From positions 1 through 10,485 of the forward strand of contig CAKUMG010000119.1 of NCBI GenBank assembly GCA_934667465.1: a stretch of DNA of 10,485 nucleotides, given 5' to 3'. Both the position numbers and the translations under genes were made by a program. This document shows positions 1 through 7,231 of the stretch, piece after piece. Position 1 is the stretch's first letter. Every line of letters begins with the position of its first letter. The DNA is from an uncultured Actinoplanes sp. (GTDB taxonomy: Bacteria > Actinomycetota > Actinomycetes > Mycobacteriales > Micromonosporaceae). The notes under the pieces were generated by a model that saw only the letters and a list, made by a program, of their open reading frames with translations, made no database searches and was not told the DNA's origin.

Positions 1-581
1 GGGTCGCCGACGCGGTCGTCACCACCTGGGCCGGGGGCGACGGCGACACCCGCCTGGTCGGCTACGTGGTCGCGGCCGGGGACACCGGCGACCTGCCCGG
101 CTTGCTGCGCCCGGAGCTGGCGGCGCGGCTGCCCGAGTACATGGTGCCGGCCAGCCTGACCGTGCTGCCCGCGCTGCCGCTCAACGCGAACGGCAAGGTG
201 GACCGGGCGGCCCTGCCCGCGCCGCGCTGGGCCGACGACGAGGCCCCGCCGGTGCCGCCGCGCACCGACGTGGAACGGGTCCTCGCCGGGATCTGGCAGG
301 ACGTGCTGGGCCGCGACGGCGTCGGCGTGCACGACGACTTCTTCCGGCTCGGCGGGCACTCGCTGCTCGGCACCCGGGTCGCCGGCCGCGCCGCGGACGC
401 GTTCGGCGTCGACGTGCCGGTCCGGCTGCTGTTCGAGGCCCCGACCGTCGCCACGCTCGCGGCGGCCCTGCAGGACCGCGAACCGGCACCCGGGCACCTC
501 GCGTCCGTCGCGGCCGCCCGCCTGGAACTCGCCGGGCTCACCACCGAGGAACTGCAGGCCATGCTGGGGGAACAGCAGTGA
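1..581 (+). CDS. Non-ribosomal peptide synthetase, 3' end: adenylation C-terminal subdomain and peptidyl carrier domain (partial)
   Basis: The gene enters from the left edge; the first full codon is at base 3 and the TGA is at 579-581. The visible 192 residues begin inside the small C-terminal lobe of an adenylation domain. They show the A10 motif NGKVDR, whose lysine codon at 195-197 is the catalytic lysine for amino-acid adenylation. A linker follows, then a carrier domain with DDFFRLGGHSLL; the serine at 360-362 is the expected phosphopantetheine site. After the carrier there is a tail of about 45 residues ending in LTTEELQAMLGEQQ, which resembles the short acidic-hydrophobic C-terminal tails that hand over to the next NRPS protein (inference). 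There is no epimerase, methyltransferase or thioesterase domain after the carrier, so the chain must pass to the next gene, whose GTG overlaps this stop. The activated substrate cannot be read because the specificity pocket lies outside the window. Confidence 0.95.
   Translation, partial: VADAVVTTWAGGDGDTRLVGYVVAAGDTGDLPGLLRPELAARLPEYMVPASLTVLPALPLNANGKVDRAALPAPRWADDEAPPVPPRTDVERVLAGIWQDVLGRDGVGVHDDFFRLGGHSLLGTRVAGRAADAFGVDVPVRLLFEAPTVATLAAALQDREPAPGHLASVAAARLELAGLTTEELQAMLGEQQ
566..572 (+). promoter_or_regulatory. Ribosome binding site for the C-A-T-R synthetase
   Basis: GGGGGAA lies five bases before the GTG at 578-580, inside the last codons of the upstream NRPS gene. With the GTGA start/stop overlap it supports GTG 578 as the start and suggests translational coupling. 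Confidence 0.6.
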
Positions 582-3500
582 GCGACCGGGAACGGCTCAT
601 CCAGGAGTTGCTGGCCCGGCGCGGCCTCGCCCAGCCGCCGCGCGCATCGATTCCGCGGCGGCCCGCGGGCACGACGACCGTGCCGCTGTCGCCGATGCAG
701 CGCGGCATGTGGTTCCTCGACAAGCTGGTGCCCGGCAATCCCGCGTACGTGCTCAGCCAGGCCGTCCGGCTGAGCGGGCCGGTCGACGTGGCCGCGCTGC
801 GCGCCTCCGCCGCCGAGCTGGTGGCCCGGCACGAGGCGCTGCGCATCCGGATCCGGCCCGACGGGGTTCAGGAGATCCTCGCGGAAGGCGGCGACGTCTT
901 CGCGGTGGTGCCGCCCACAGATCTCGTCCGGACGGAGAGCGAGACGCCGTTCGACCTGGGCCGGGCGCCGCTGCTGCGGGTCCGGCTGGCCGAGCTGGGA
1001 CCGGACGACCACCTGCTCGTGGTGACGCTGCACCACATCGTCGCCGACGAGCGGTCGCTGGGCATCGTGCTCGGCGAGCTGCTCGACGGCCACGACCGGC
1101 ACCGCACCGGCGGGCCCGCGCTGCCCGCGCCCGCCGTGCAGTTCGGCGACTACGTGCTGTGGCAACAGGACCGGGACACGGCCGGCCTCGAAGACTTCTG
1201 GCAGGAGCAACTGACGGGTTTCGCGGACGCCCTGGAGCTGCCCCTCGATCGGCCCCGGCCGGCGCTGCCCACGCTCGCCGGGGCCACCCGGCCGTTCGTG
1301 CTCGACGACGGGCTCACCGCCGCGATCGACGCGCTTGCCAGGCGTACGGGATGCACGCGTTTCATGATTTTTCTGACCGCGTTTCAGGTGGTCCTCGCCC
1401 GGCTCGCGGGCCAGAACGACATCTGCGTCGGCTCGCCCGTCTCGCTGCGCGACGACGACCGGCTGCAGGACACCGTCGGCCTGTTCGTCAACAGCCTGCC
1501 GCTGCGTACCGACCTGTCGGGCGACCCCGCCCTCGACGAGATCCTCGACCGCGTACGCCGCACGTGCGTCGCCGCCATCGGCCACGCCGCCCTGCCGTTC
1601 GAGCGCATCGTGGAGCTGGCCGCCCCGGCCCGCGACCCCGGCCGCAATCCGCTGTTCCAGGTCATGCTCGTGCTCAACAGCGCCGGGGCCGGCCTCGACC
1701 GGGGTAACCTGACCGCCCGGCCCGTGCCGCTGCGCCGCGACACCGCCCGCCTCGACCTGACCGTCGCCGTGCACGAGGGCGGCTCCGGGCTCTCCGGCGT
1801 GGTCGACTACCGCACCGACCTGTTCGACGAGGTCACCGTCGACCGGCTGATCGACCACCTGCGTCTCGCGTTGCACACGCTCGCCACCAGCGGCGGCACC
1901 CGGCTGTCCCGGCTCGGGTTGCCCGCGGCCGAGCTCGCCGACCTGGCCCGCTGGAACGACACGGGCTGCCCCTTGTCGTCCGGCTCCTCCGGCGACGGCG
2001 GCGACAGCGGCGACAGCGGCGACAGCGGCGACGACGACGCGACGCTGCACTCGCTGGTGCTGGCCCGCGCGGCGGCCGATCCCTCGGCGGTCGCGGTGCT
2101 GGGCGACGGGCCTCCCCTCACCTACGGCGACCTGGACCGCCGCTCGGCTCTCGTGGCGGGTGGACTGCAGGCGCTGGGCGTCCGGCCCGGCGAGCCCGTC
2201 GGCATGGTGCTGCCCGCGGGGGCGGACGCGGTGGTGGCGATCCTGGGCATCCTGCGCGCCGGGGCCGGCTACCTGCCCCTCGACCCGGCGCATCCGGAGG
2301 CGCGGCGGGAGGCGCTGCTGCGCGCGGCCGGGGTGCGGGTCACGGTCGACGCGGCCTTCGATCCTGGGCTTCCTGCAAGGCCGGGGAAAGATCATCCGGA
2401 TCAGCTCGCGTACGTCATCCACACCTCCGGCTCGACCGGCGAGCCCAAGGGCGTCATGGTCGCGCACCGCACCGCCGTCAACCTGGCCCGCTCCTTCGCG
2501 GCGCTGCACGGCATAACGGCCGCGGACCGGCTGCTGATGGTGCCGCCGCTGAGCTTCGACGCGTCGGTCGGCGACCTGTTTCCGGCGCTGATCAGCGGGG
2601 CCGCGCTGGTCGTGCACCCCGCCCCGGCCACGCTGACCGGCCCGCAGTTCCTCGAGCTCTGCCGCGCGCAGGGCATCACGCTCGTGGACACGGCCGCGCC
2701 GCTGTTCCTCGCCTGGGTCGCCGGCCTGGCCGACGACGCCGGCGCGGGCCCGCTGCGGGCCGTCATGGTGGGCGGGGAACCGGTGCCGCTGACCACCATC
2801 CGGCGCTGGGCCGGGCGGACGCCGGTCTACAACCACTACGGGCCCACCGAGGCGACCGTGTGCGCCACCACCTACACCACCGTGGACGGCAGCGAGCTGC
2901 CCGGCGTGGGCTTCCTGCCGATCGGCAGCCCGCTGCCCGGCGTCCGCGTGCACGTGCTCGACGCGGCGCTGCGCCCGGTGCCGATCGGCCGGGCCGGCGA
3001 GGTGTACATCGGCGGGCTCGCCCCGGCGCTCGGCTACCTCGGCGCGCCCGGCGCGACGGCGGCCCGGTTCGTCCCCGAGCCTTACGCCTCCCGCCCGGGC
3101 GGCCGCATGTACCGCACCGGTGACCTGGCCCGGCACCGCGCCGACGGGACCCTGCAGTTCCTGGGCCGCACCGACCGGCAGGTCAAGATCCGCGGACACC
3201 GGATCGAGCTCGGCGAGGTCGAGGCCGCGTGCGCCGCCCTGCCTGGGGTGCACCGCGCGGCGGTCGTCGCCGTGGACCATCCGAGCGGCAAGCGCCTCGC
3301 CGCGTACCTCGTGCCCGCCGACGTGGACCTGCGCGAGGCCCGCGCGGAGCTGCGCCGGCGGCTGCCCGGCCACCTCGTCCCGGCCGCGCTCGCTGCGGTG
3401 CCCGAGCTGCCCACCACCCGGCACGGCAAGCTCGACCTGGCGGCGCTGCCCGAGGCGCTCGGCGTGCAGGACCGGCGGCCGCCGCGGACCGCGACCGAGC

Positions 3501-4876
3501 GTACCCTCGCGGTGATCTGGCAGGAGATGCTCGGCACCGGGCCGGTAGGCGCGAACGACAACTTCTTCGACCTGGGCGGGCACTCGCTGCTCGCCGCCCG
3601 CTTCGCCGCCCGTGCCGAGCAGGACCTCGGCGTGCCCGTGCCGCTGCCGCTGCTGTTCGGCACGGCCGACCTGGCCGGGCTCGCCGCCGCGATCGACACC
3701 GGTGGCGGGGACGTCGTGCCGACTCCCGCGCGGCTGCGGGCGGACGCGCGCCTCGACCTGTCCTTCGACGTTCGTACAGCCCGCGACATCACCGACGTGC
3801 TGGTCACCGGCGCGACCGGGTTCCTCGGCGCCGCCCTGCTCGCCGACTGGCTGACGAACCATCCGGCGCGGGTGCACTGCCTGGTCCGGGCGGGCGATCC
3901 GGCGGCGGCCACCGAGCGGGTCAGGGCCAACCTCGACGCGTACGGCCTCTGGCAGCCCGGTTTCGCCGACCGGCTCACCGGCATCCCCGGCGACCTGGCC
4001 GCGCCGCGCCTCGGCCTGAGCACCGCCGCGTTCGCCGCCCTCGGCGAGCGGGTGCAGGCAATCGTCCACAACGGAGGGCAGGTCAACTTCCTGCAGCCGT
4101 ACGCGGACCTGCGCCCCGCCAACGTCGGCGGCACCCGGGAAGTGCTGCGGCTGGCGGCGCAGGGCGAGCCCAGCGCCGTGCACTTCGTGTCCACCCTCGG
4201 CGTCTTCCTCACCCCCGCCCGGCGCGGCGGGCTGGTCCGCGAGGGCGACGCGCCGGACGACTGCGACGGCATCACCGACGGCTACAACGCGTCCAAGTGG
4301 GTGGCCGACGCCCTGGTCCGGGCCGCCCGTGAGCGCGGCCTGCCGGTCAGCATCCACCGCCCGGCCCGGGTGACCGGCCACTCGCTCAGCGGCGCCGGCA
4401 ACACGACCGACTACTTCAGCCGGCTGCTCACCACGTTCGTGCAACTGGGCGCGGTGCCCGACCTCGACGACCCGGTGGACATGGCGCCGGTGGACTACGT
4501 CGCCGCGGGCATCGGGCGGCTCACCCGCACCGGCTCAGCGGGCGACCATCACTACTACAACAACCGGACGATGGGCTTCGCCGGGATCGCCGAAGGGCTG
4601 CGCTCGTACGGCTATCGCGCGCGCCTGGTCCCGTACGGGCAATGGCGTTCTGCCCTGCTCTCCCGCCCCGACGCCGCGCTCGCCGCGTTCGCGCCGCTGT
4701 TCGGCCCGGACACCCCCGTCCGCACTCAGCCCGCGTTCGACTGCAGCGGCACCGAGGCGGCCCTGGCGGCGGCCGGCATCGTCTGCCCCGCCGCCGACGA
4801 GAAGCTGCTGCACACCTATCTCGCCGCGCTCGCCGCCGCCGGCGTCCTCGACCCGCCCGGGAGTTCCCATGGCTGA
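578..4876 (+). CDS. Non-ribosomal peptide synthetase, single module C-A-PCP-R with terminal thioester reductase
   Basis: A complete 1432-residue protein that adds one amino acid and releases the product by NAD(P)H reduction. Condensation domain about 36-455: C1 at 36-46 (PLSPMQRGMWF), C3 HHIVADE at 152-158 with the catalytic second His and Asp kept but Glu in place of the usual Gly, C4 FGDYVLWQ, C5 VGLFVNSLPLR, C7 RDPGRNPLFQV from 352. It looks like an LCL type. Adenylation domain about 490-960: A3 HTSGSTGEPKG at 615-625, A4 FDASVGDLF from 660, YGPTE at 754-758, A7/A8 YRTGD and GRTDRQVKIRGHRIELGE, A10 lysine 951. The pocket reads D661 A662 G665 D704 M730 G732 H753 V761 C762 K951. Carrier: DLGGHSLL with Ser1003. 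Reductase about 1070-1432: Rossmann motif GATGFLG at 1078-1084 and the triad Thr1206, Tyr1236, Lys1240 (YNASK). There is no thioesterase. The product may be an aldehyde, alcohol or cyclic imine. Confidence 0.97.
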   Translation: MSDRERLIQELLARRGLAQPPRASIPRRPAGTTTVPLSPMQRGMWFLDKLVPGNPAYVLSQAVRLSGPVDVAALRASAAELVARHEALRIRIRPDGVQEILAEGGDVFAVVPPTDLVRTESETPFDLGRAPLLRVRLAELGPDDHLLVVTLHHIVADERSLGIVLGELLDGHDRHRTGGPALPAPAVQFGDYVLWQQDRDTAGLEDFWQEQLTGFADALELPLDRPRPALPTLAGATRPFVLDDGLTAAIDALARRTGCTRFMIFLTAFQVVLARLAGQNDICVGSPVSLRDDDRLQDTVGLFVNSLPLRTDLSGDPALDEILDRVRRTCVAAIGHAALPFERIVELAAPARDPGRNPLFQVMLVLNSAGAGLDRGNLTARPVPLRRDTARLDLTVAVHEGGSGLSGVVDYRTDLFDEVTVDRLIDHLRLALHTLATSGGTRLSRLGLPAAELADLARWNDTGCPLSSGSSGDGGDSGDSGDSGDDDATLHSLVLARAAADPSAVAVLGDGPPLTYGDLDRRSALVAGGLQALGVRPGEPVGMVLPAGADAVVAILGILRAGAGYLPLDPAHPEARREALLRAAGVRVTVDAAFDPGLPARPGKDHPDQLAYVIHTSGSTGEPKGVMVAHRTAVNLARSFAALHGITAADRLLMVPPLSFDASVGDLFPALISGAALVVHPAPATLTGPQFLELCRAQGITLVDTAAPLFLAWVAGLADDAGAGPLRAVMVGGEPVPLTTIRRWAGRTPVYNHYGPTEATVCATTYTTVDGSELPGVGFLPIGSPLPGVRVHVLDAALRPVPIGRAGEVYIGGLAPALGYLGAPGATAARFVPEPYASRPGGRMYRTGDLARHRADGTLQFLGRTDRQVKIRGHRIELGEVEAACAALPGVHRAAVVAVDHPSGKRLAAYLVPADVDLREARAELRRRLPGHLVPAALAAVPELPTTRHGKLDLAALPEALGVQDRRPPRTATERTLAVIWQEMLGTGPVGANDNFFDLGGHSLLAARFAARAEQDLGVPVPLPLLFGTADLAGLAAAIDTGGGDVVPTPARLRADARLDLSFDVRTARDITDVLVTGATGFLGAALLADWLTNHPARVHCLVRAGDPAAATERVRANLDAYGLWQPGFADRLTGIPGDLAAPRLGLSTAAFAALGERVQAIVHNGGQVNFLQPYADLRPANVGGTREVLRLAAQGEPSAVHFVSTLGVFLTPARRGGLVREGDAPDDCDGITDGYNASKWVADALVRAARERGLPVSIHRPARVTGHSLSGAGNTTDYFSRLLTTFVQLGAVPDLDDPVDMAPVDYVAAGIGRLTRTGSAGDHHYYNNRTMGFAGIAEGLRSYGYRARLVPYGQWRSALLSRPDAALAAFAPLFGPDTPVRTQPAFDCSGTEAALAAAGIVCPAADEKLLHTYLAALAAAGVLDPPGSSHG
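1991..2035 (+). repeat. Five 9-bp tandem units encoding an acidic Gly-Asp-Ser linker
   Basis: Five in-frame 9-bp units, consensus GGCGACAGC, with the three central copies identical. They encode GDG-GDS-GDS-GDS-GDD at residues 472-486, exactly between the condensation and adenylation domains of the C-A-T-R synthetase. The unit length keeps the frame, so the copy number could change by slippage without breaking the protein. The likely role is a flexible acidic linker (inference). Confidence 0.9.
4859..4863 (+). promoter_or_regulatory. Ribosome binding site for the MFS exporter
   Basis: GGGAG lies five bases before the ATG at 4869, within the end of the synthetase gene. It supports this ATG and an 8-bp overlapping, coupled start. 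Confidence 0.6.
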
Positions 4877-6173
4877 GCGCCCCGTCGCCACCCGCCTGCT
4901 CGTCGCCGTCTGGCTCGGCCAGCTGGCCTCGCTGATCGGCTCCAGCCTGACCGCGTTCGTGCTGGGCGTCTGGGTCTACGAGCGCACCGGCTCGGTCACC
5001 CAGTTCTCGCTGATCTTCCTGGCCGCCACCGTGCCCGCGCTGGTGGTGGCGCCGCTGGCGGGCACGGCCGCGGACAGCCGGGACCGGCGGGTGCTGATGC
5101 TGACCGCCGACAGCGTGGCCGCGATCGGCACCCTCGCGCTGGCCGTGCTCGTCGCGACCGGGTCCCTGCAGGTGTGGCACATCTACGTCGCGACGGCGGT
5201 CACGGCCGGGGCGTCGACAGTGCACCAGGTCGCCTACCAGGCGATGACCCCGGCCCTTGTCGGCACGAAACACCTGGCCCGCTTCAACGGGCTGATGCAG
5301 GTTTCGCGGGCAGTGCAGATCGCGGCGCCGCTGATCGCCGGCTTCCTCGTGGTGACGATCGGGGTGACCGGGGTGCTCGCCGTCGACCTCGCCACGTTCG
5401 CGGTGGCCGCGGGCTCGCTGCTGCTCCTGCGGCTGCCTCGCGCGGTCACGCGGCCTGCTGCTGCGTCCGCCGACTCGCGCGGGGGCGCCGCCGAGGGGTG
5501 GCGGCACCTGCGGGAACGTCGTTCGCTGCTGCACCTGATGATCCTGTTCGGGATCTACAACTTCCTGTTCGGCATCGCCGGGGTGCTCGTCCAGCCGCTG
5601 ATCCTGTCGTTCTCGTCGGCCGCGACGCTGGGCGTGCTGATGTTCGCGGGCGGCGCCGGGCTCTTCGCGGGCAGCCTGGTCATGGGCGCGTGGGGCGGGC
5701 CGCAACGCCGCACCCGGGCCGTGCTCGGCGGGCTGGCCGGCGCCGGCGTCGCGCTGACGCTGCACTCCCTGGCCCCGTCGCCGTGGCTGATCGGCATCGT
5801 GGCGCCGCTGTTCCTGTTCACGCTGCCGATCGTGAACAGCTCCACGATGACGCTGATCCAGCTCAAGACCGACCCGGCGGTCCTGGGCCGGGTCCTCGCG
5901 GTGGCCCGGGTCGTCGGCGACGCGGCGGTGCCGATCGCGTACCTGCTCGCCGGGCCCCTCGCCGACGCCGTCGCCGAGCCGCTGCTGGCGCCGGGCGGAG
6001 CGCTCGCCGGAACCGTCGGCGCGGTCATCGGCACCGGGCCGGGGCGCGGCATCGCGCTGCTCTTCGCCGTCACCGGGCTGGCGATGGTGCTGCTCGCCGC
6101 GGTCGCCGCCCGGCGCGGCAGCATCCGGGGCGCCGACGACCTGCCCGACGCCGTCCCCGCCACCGCATCCTGA
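4869..6173 (+). CDS. Major facilitator superfamily exporter (MFS_3/macrolide-efflux-like)
   Basis: A 434-residue integral membrane protein whose hydrophobic segments fit the usual 12-helix MFS fold. Helices start at about residue 9. The loop between helices 2 and 3 carries a motif-A-like GTAADSRDRR at 65-74, a long polar cytoplasmic loop lies at about 190-220 between the two six-helix halves, and the second half contains DPAVLGRVLAVARVVGDAAVP at about 335-355, a pattern seen in the MFS_3 drug-efflux group. It probably uses proton motive force to export the peptide product and give self-resistance; this rests on its position, since it overlaps the synthetase stop by 8 bp and is followed 11 bp later by the methyltransferase. 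The exact substrate is not readable from sequence. The C-terminal tail after about 413 is short, polar and probably cytoplasmic. Confidence 0.93.
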   Translation: MAERPVATRLLVAVWLGQLASLIGSSLTAFVLGVWVYERTGSVTQFSLIFLAATVPALVVAPLAGTAADSRDRRVLMLTADSVAAIGTLALAVLVATGSLQVWHIYVATAVTAGASTVHQVAYQAMTPALVGTKHLARFNGLMQVSRAVQIAAPLIAGFLVVTIGVTGVLAVDLATFAVAAGSLLLLRLPRAVTRPAAASADSRGGAAEGWRHLRERRSLLHLMILFGIYNFLFGIAGVLVQPLILSFSSAATLGVLMFAGGAGLFAGSLVMGAWGGPQRRTRAVLGGLAGAGVALTLHSLAPSPWLIGIVAPLFLFTLPIVNSSTMTLIQLKTDPAVLGRVLAVARVVGDAAVPIAYLLAGPLADAVAEPLLAPGGALAGTVGAVIGTGPGRGIALLFAVTGLAMVLLAAVAARRGSIRGADDLPDAVPATAS

Positions 6174-6177
6174 GGAG
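6172..6177 (+). promoter_or_regulatory. Ribosome binding site that fixes the methyltransferase start
   Basis: GAGGAG begins within the TGA of the exporter and ends seven bases before GTG 6185. It decides the start of the methyltransferase: the reading frame stays open upstream as far as 5174, but that part is only an out-of-frame shadow of the exporter gene. Confidence 0.8.
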
Positions 6178-6184
6178 AGCTCCC

Positions 6185-7231
6185 GTGCCCGTCTTCCCGC
6201 AGCCCTCGTTCCCCGGCCCCGCCGCCTACCTGGACCTGCTCGAAGCCGTGTCGTTCCGGGCCGTCGCGGCGGCCTCCCGGCTCGGCTTCTTCACCGCCCT
6301 CGACGCGGGTGGTAGCAGCGCCGTCCTCGACGCGGGCGGTAGCAGCGCTGCTGAGGTTGCGGCGGCCACCGGCACCGATCCGCTCGGCGCCCGCATCCTG
6401 CTCGACGCGCTCGCGGGCTACGGCTACGTCACGCGCTCCGGCGAGCACTACGCGAACAGCCCGGACGCGGCCCGGTGGCTGCTGCCCGGCAGCCCGGACA
6501 GCTTCGTCCCGGTGCTGTCGTTCTGGTCCGACGTCCTCACCCACCGCTGGGCCGACCTGGAGGACTCGATCCGCCGCGGCGGCCCGGCCGGCGACTTCTA
6601 CGCGTGGCTGGAGGGACGCCCCGACACCCTGCGCGACTTCCAGACCATGCTGCGCCGGCTCGCGGACCACCTCGGCCCGTCGCTGGTCGCGCTGAGCCCG
6701 CCCGGGCAGTCCCTGCTCGACCTGGGCGGCGGCCACGCGGCCTATACGGTCGCGTTCCTGCGCGCGCACCCCGGATTGCGCGCCACCGTCGTGGACCTGC
6801 CCGGGGCGTTGCGGCAGGGCGCCCGTACGGTGCAGGAAGCCGGCCTCGCCGACCGCGTGACCCTCCGCGAGGGTGACCTCTTCACCACCGACCTCGGCAC
6901 CGGCCACGACCTCGTGCTGCTCGCGAACATCGTGCACGGCTACCAGCGCGACGACGTGCTCACCCTGCTCGGCCGCGCCGCCCGCGCCCTGCGCCCCGGC
7001 GGCCGCGTCACGCTGCTCGAACCGCTCGCCGACGTGCCGCAGCGCGAGGCCGGGCCGGGCGAGGCGTTCGTACGGATGTTCAGCCTCAACCTGTTCCACA
7101 CACAGGGCGGGCGGGCCTACGGCCTCGACGAACTGACCGCGCTGCTCAAGGAGGCCGGCTTCACCGACGTCGCCGAGCACCGCCTGGCCGGCACCGACAC
7201 CGACCACGTCGTCACCGCGACGCTTGCCTGA
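6185..7231 (+). CDS. SAM-dependent O-methyltransferase, plant-type/hydroxyneurosporene family
   Basis: A 348-residue protein starting at GTG 6185. Residues about 10-100 form the helical, winged-helix-like dimerisation region of this family (SRLGFFTALD, then AAEVAAATGTDPLGARILLDALAGYGYV). The catalytic Rossmann part follows: SAM motif I LLDLGGGHAA with D179 and G181-183, acidic D204 in VVDLP expected to hold the ribose, DLFTTDLGTGHDLVLLANIVHGY with H251 at the position of the general-base histidine, then LRPGGRVTLLEP. It probably methylates a hydroxyl group on the peptide product or on a precursor amino acid; N-methylation cannot be excluded. It is the last gene of the NRPS operon, and its last 20 bases overlap the convergent regulator. 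Odd feature: residues 39-47 and 48-56 are a tandem duplication (LDAGGSSAV, LDAGGSSAA) in the N-terminal region. Confidence 0.93.
   Translation: MPVFPQPSFPGPAAYLDLLEAVSFRAVAAASRLGFFTALDAGGSSAVLDAGGSSAAEVAAATGTDPLGARILLDALAGYGYVTRSGEHYANSPDAARWLLPGSPDSFVPVLSFWSDVLTHRWADLEDSIRRGGPAGDFYAWLEGRPDTLRDFQTMLRRLADHLGPSLVALSPPGQSLLDLGGGHAAYTVAFLRAHPGLRATVVDLPGALRQGARTVQEAGLADRVTLREGDLFTTDLGTGHDLVLLANIVHGYQRDDVLTLLGRAARALRPGGRVTLLEPLADVPQREAGPGEAFVRMFSLNLFHTQGGRAYGLDELTALLKEAGFTDVAEHRLAGTDTDHVVTATLA
6299..6352 (+). repeat. 27-bp tandem duplication inside the methyltransferase gene
   Basis: Two adjacent 27-bp units, 6299-6325 and 6326-6352, agree at 23 of 27 positions and encode a 9-residue duplication. 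The frame is kept. Related enzymes usually have a single short stretch between the LGLFDAL-like helix and the AAELAAATG helix, so the second copy looks like an insertion. Confidence 0.85.

Noticed and set aside
1991..2035. CRISPR-like or regulatory repeat array
   Set aside because: The units are 9 bp, directly adjacent without spacers, and in frame within the synthetase, so they are a coding minisatellite.
62..4444. Very long open frame (1460 codons) on the - strand across the NRPS genes
   Set aside because: It lies antisense to a complete NRPS with every expected motif. Its product is a low-complexity Arg/Gly/Gln/Val-rich sequence without recognisable domains, the usual by-product of high-GC codon bias.
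5174..6184. Upstream extension of the methyltransferase frame (337 extra codons)
   Set aside because: This part is an out-of-frame shadow of the MFS gene, rich in Arg, Gly and Ala. A clear GAGGAG site and GTG at 6185 give the normal family start.
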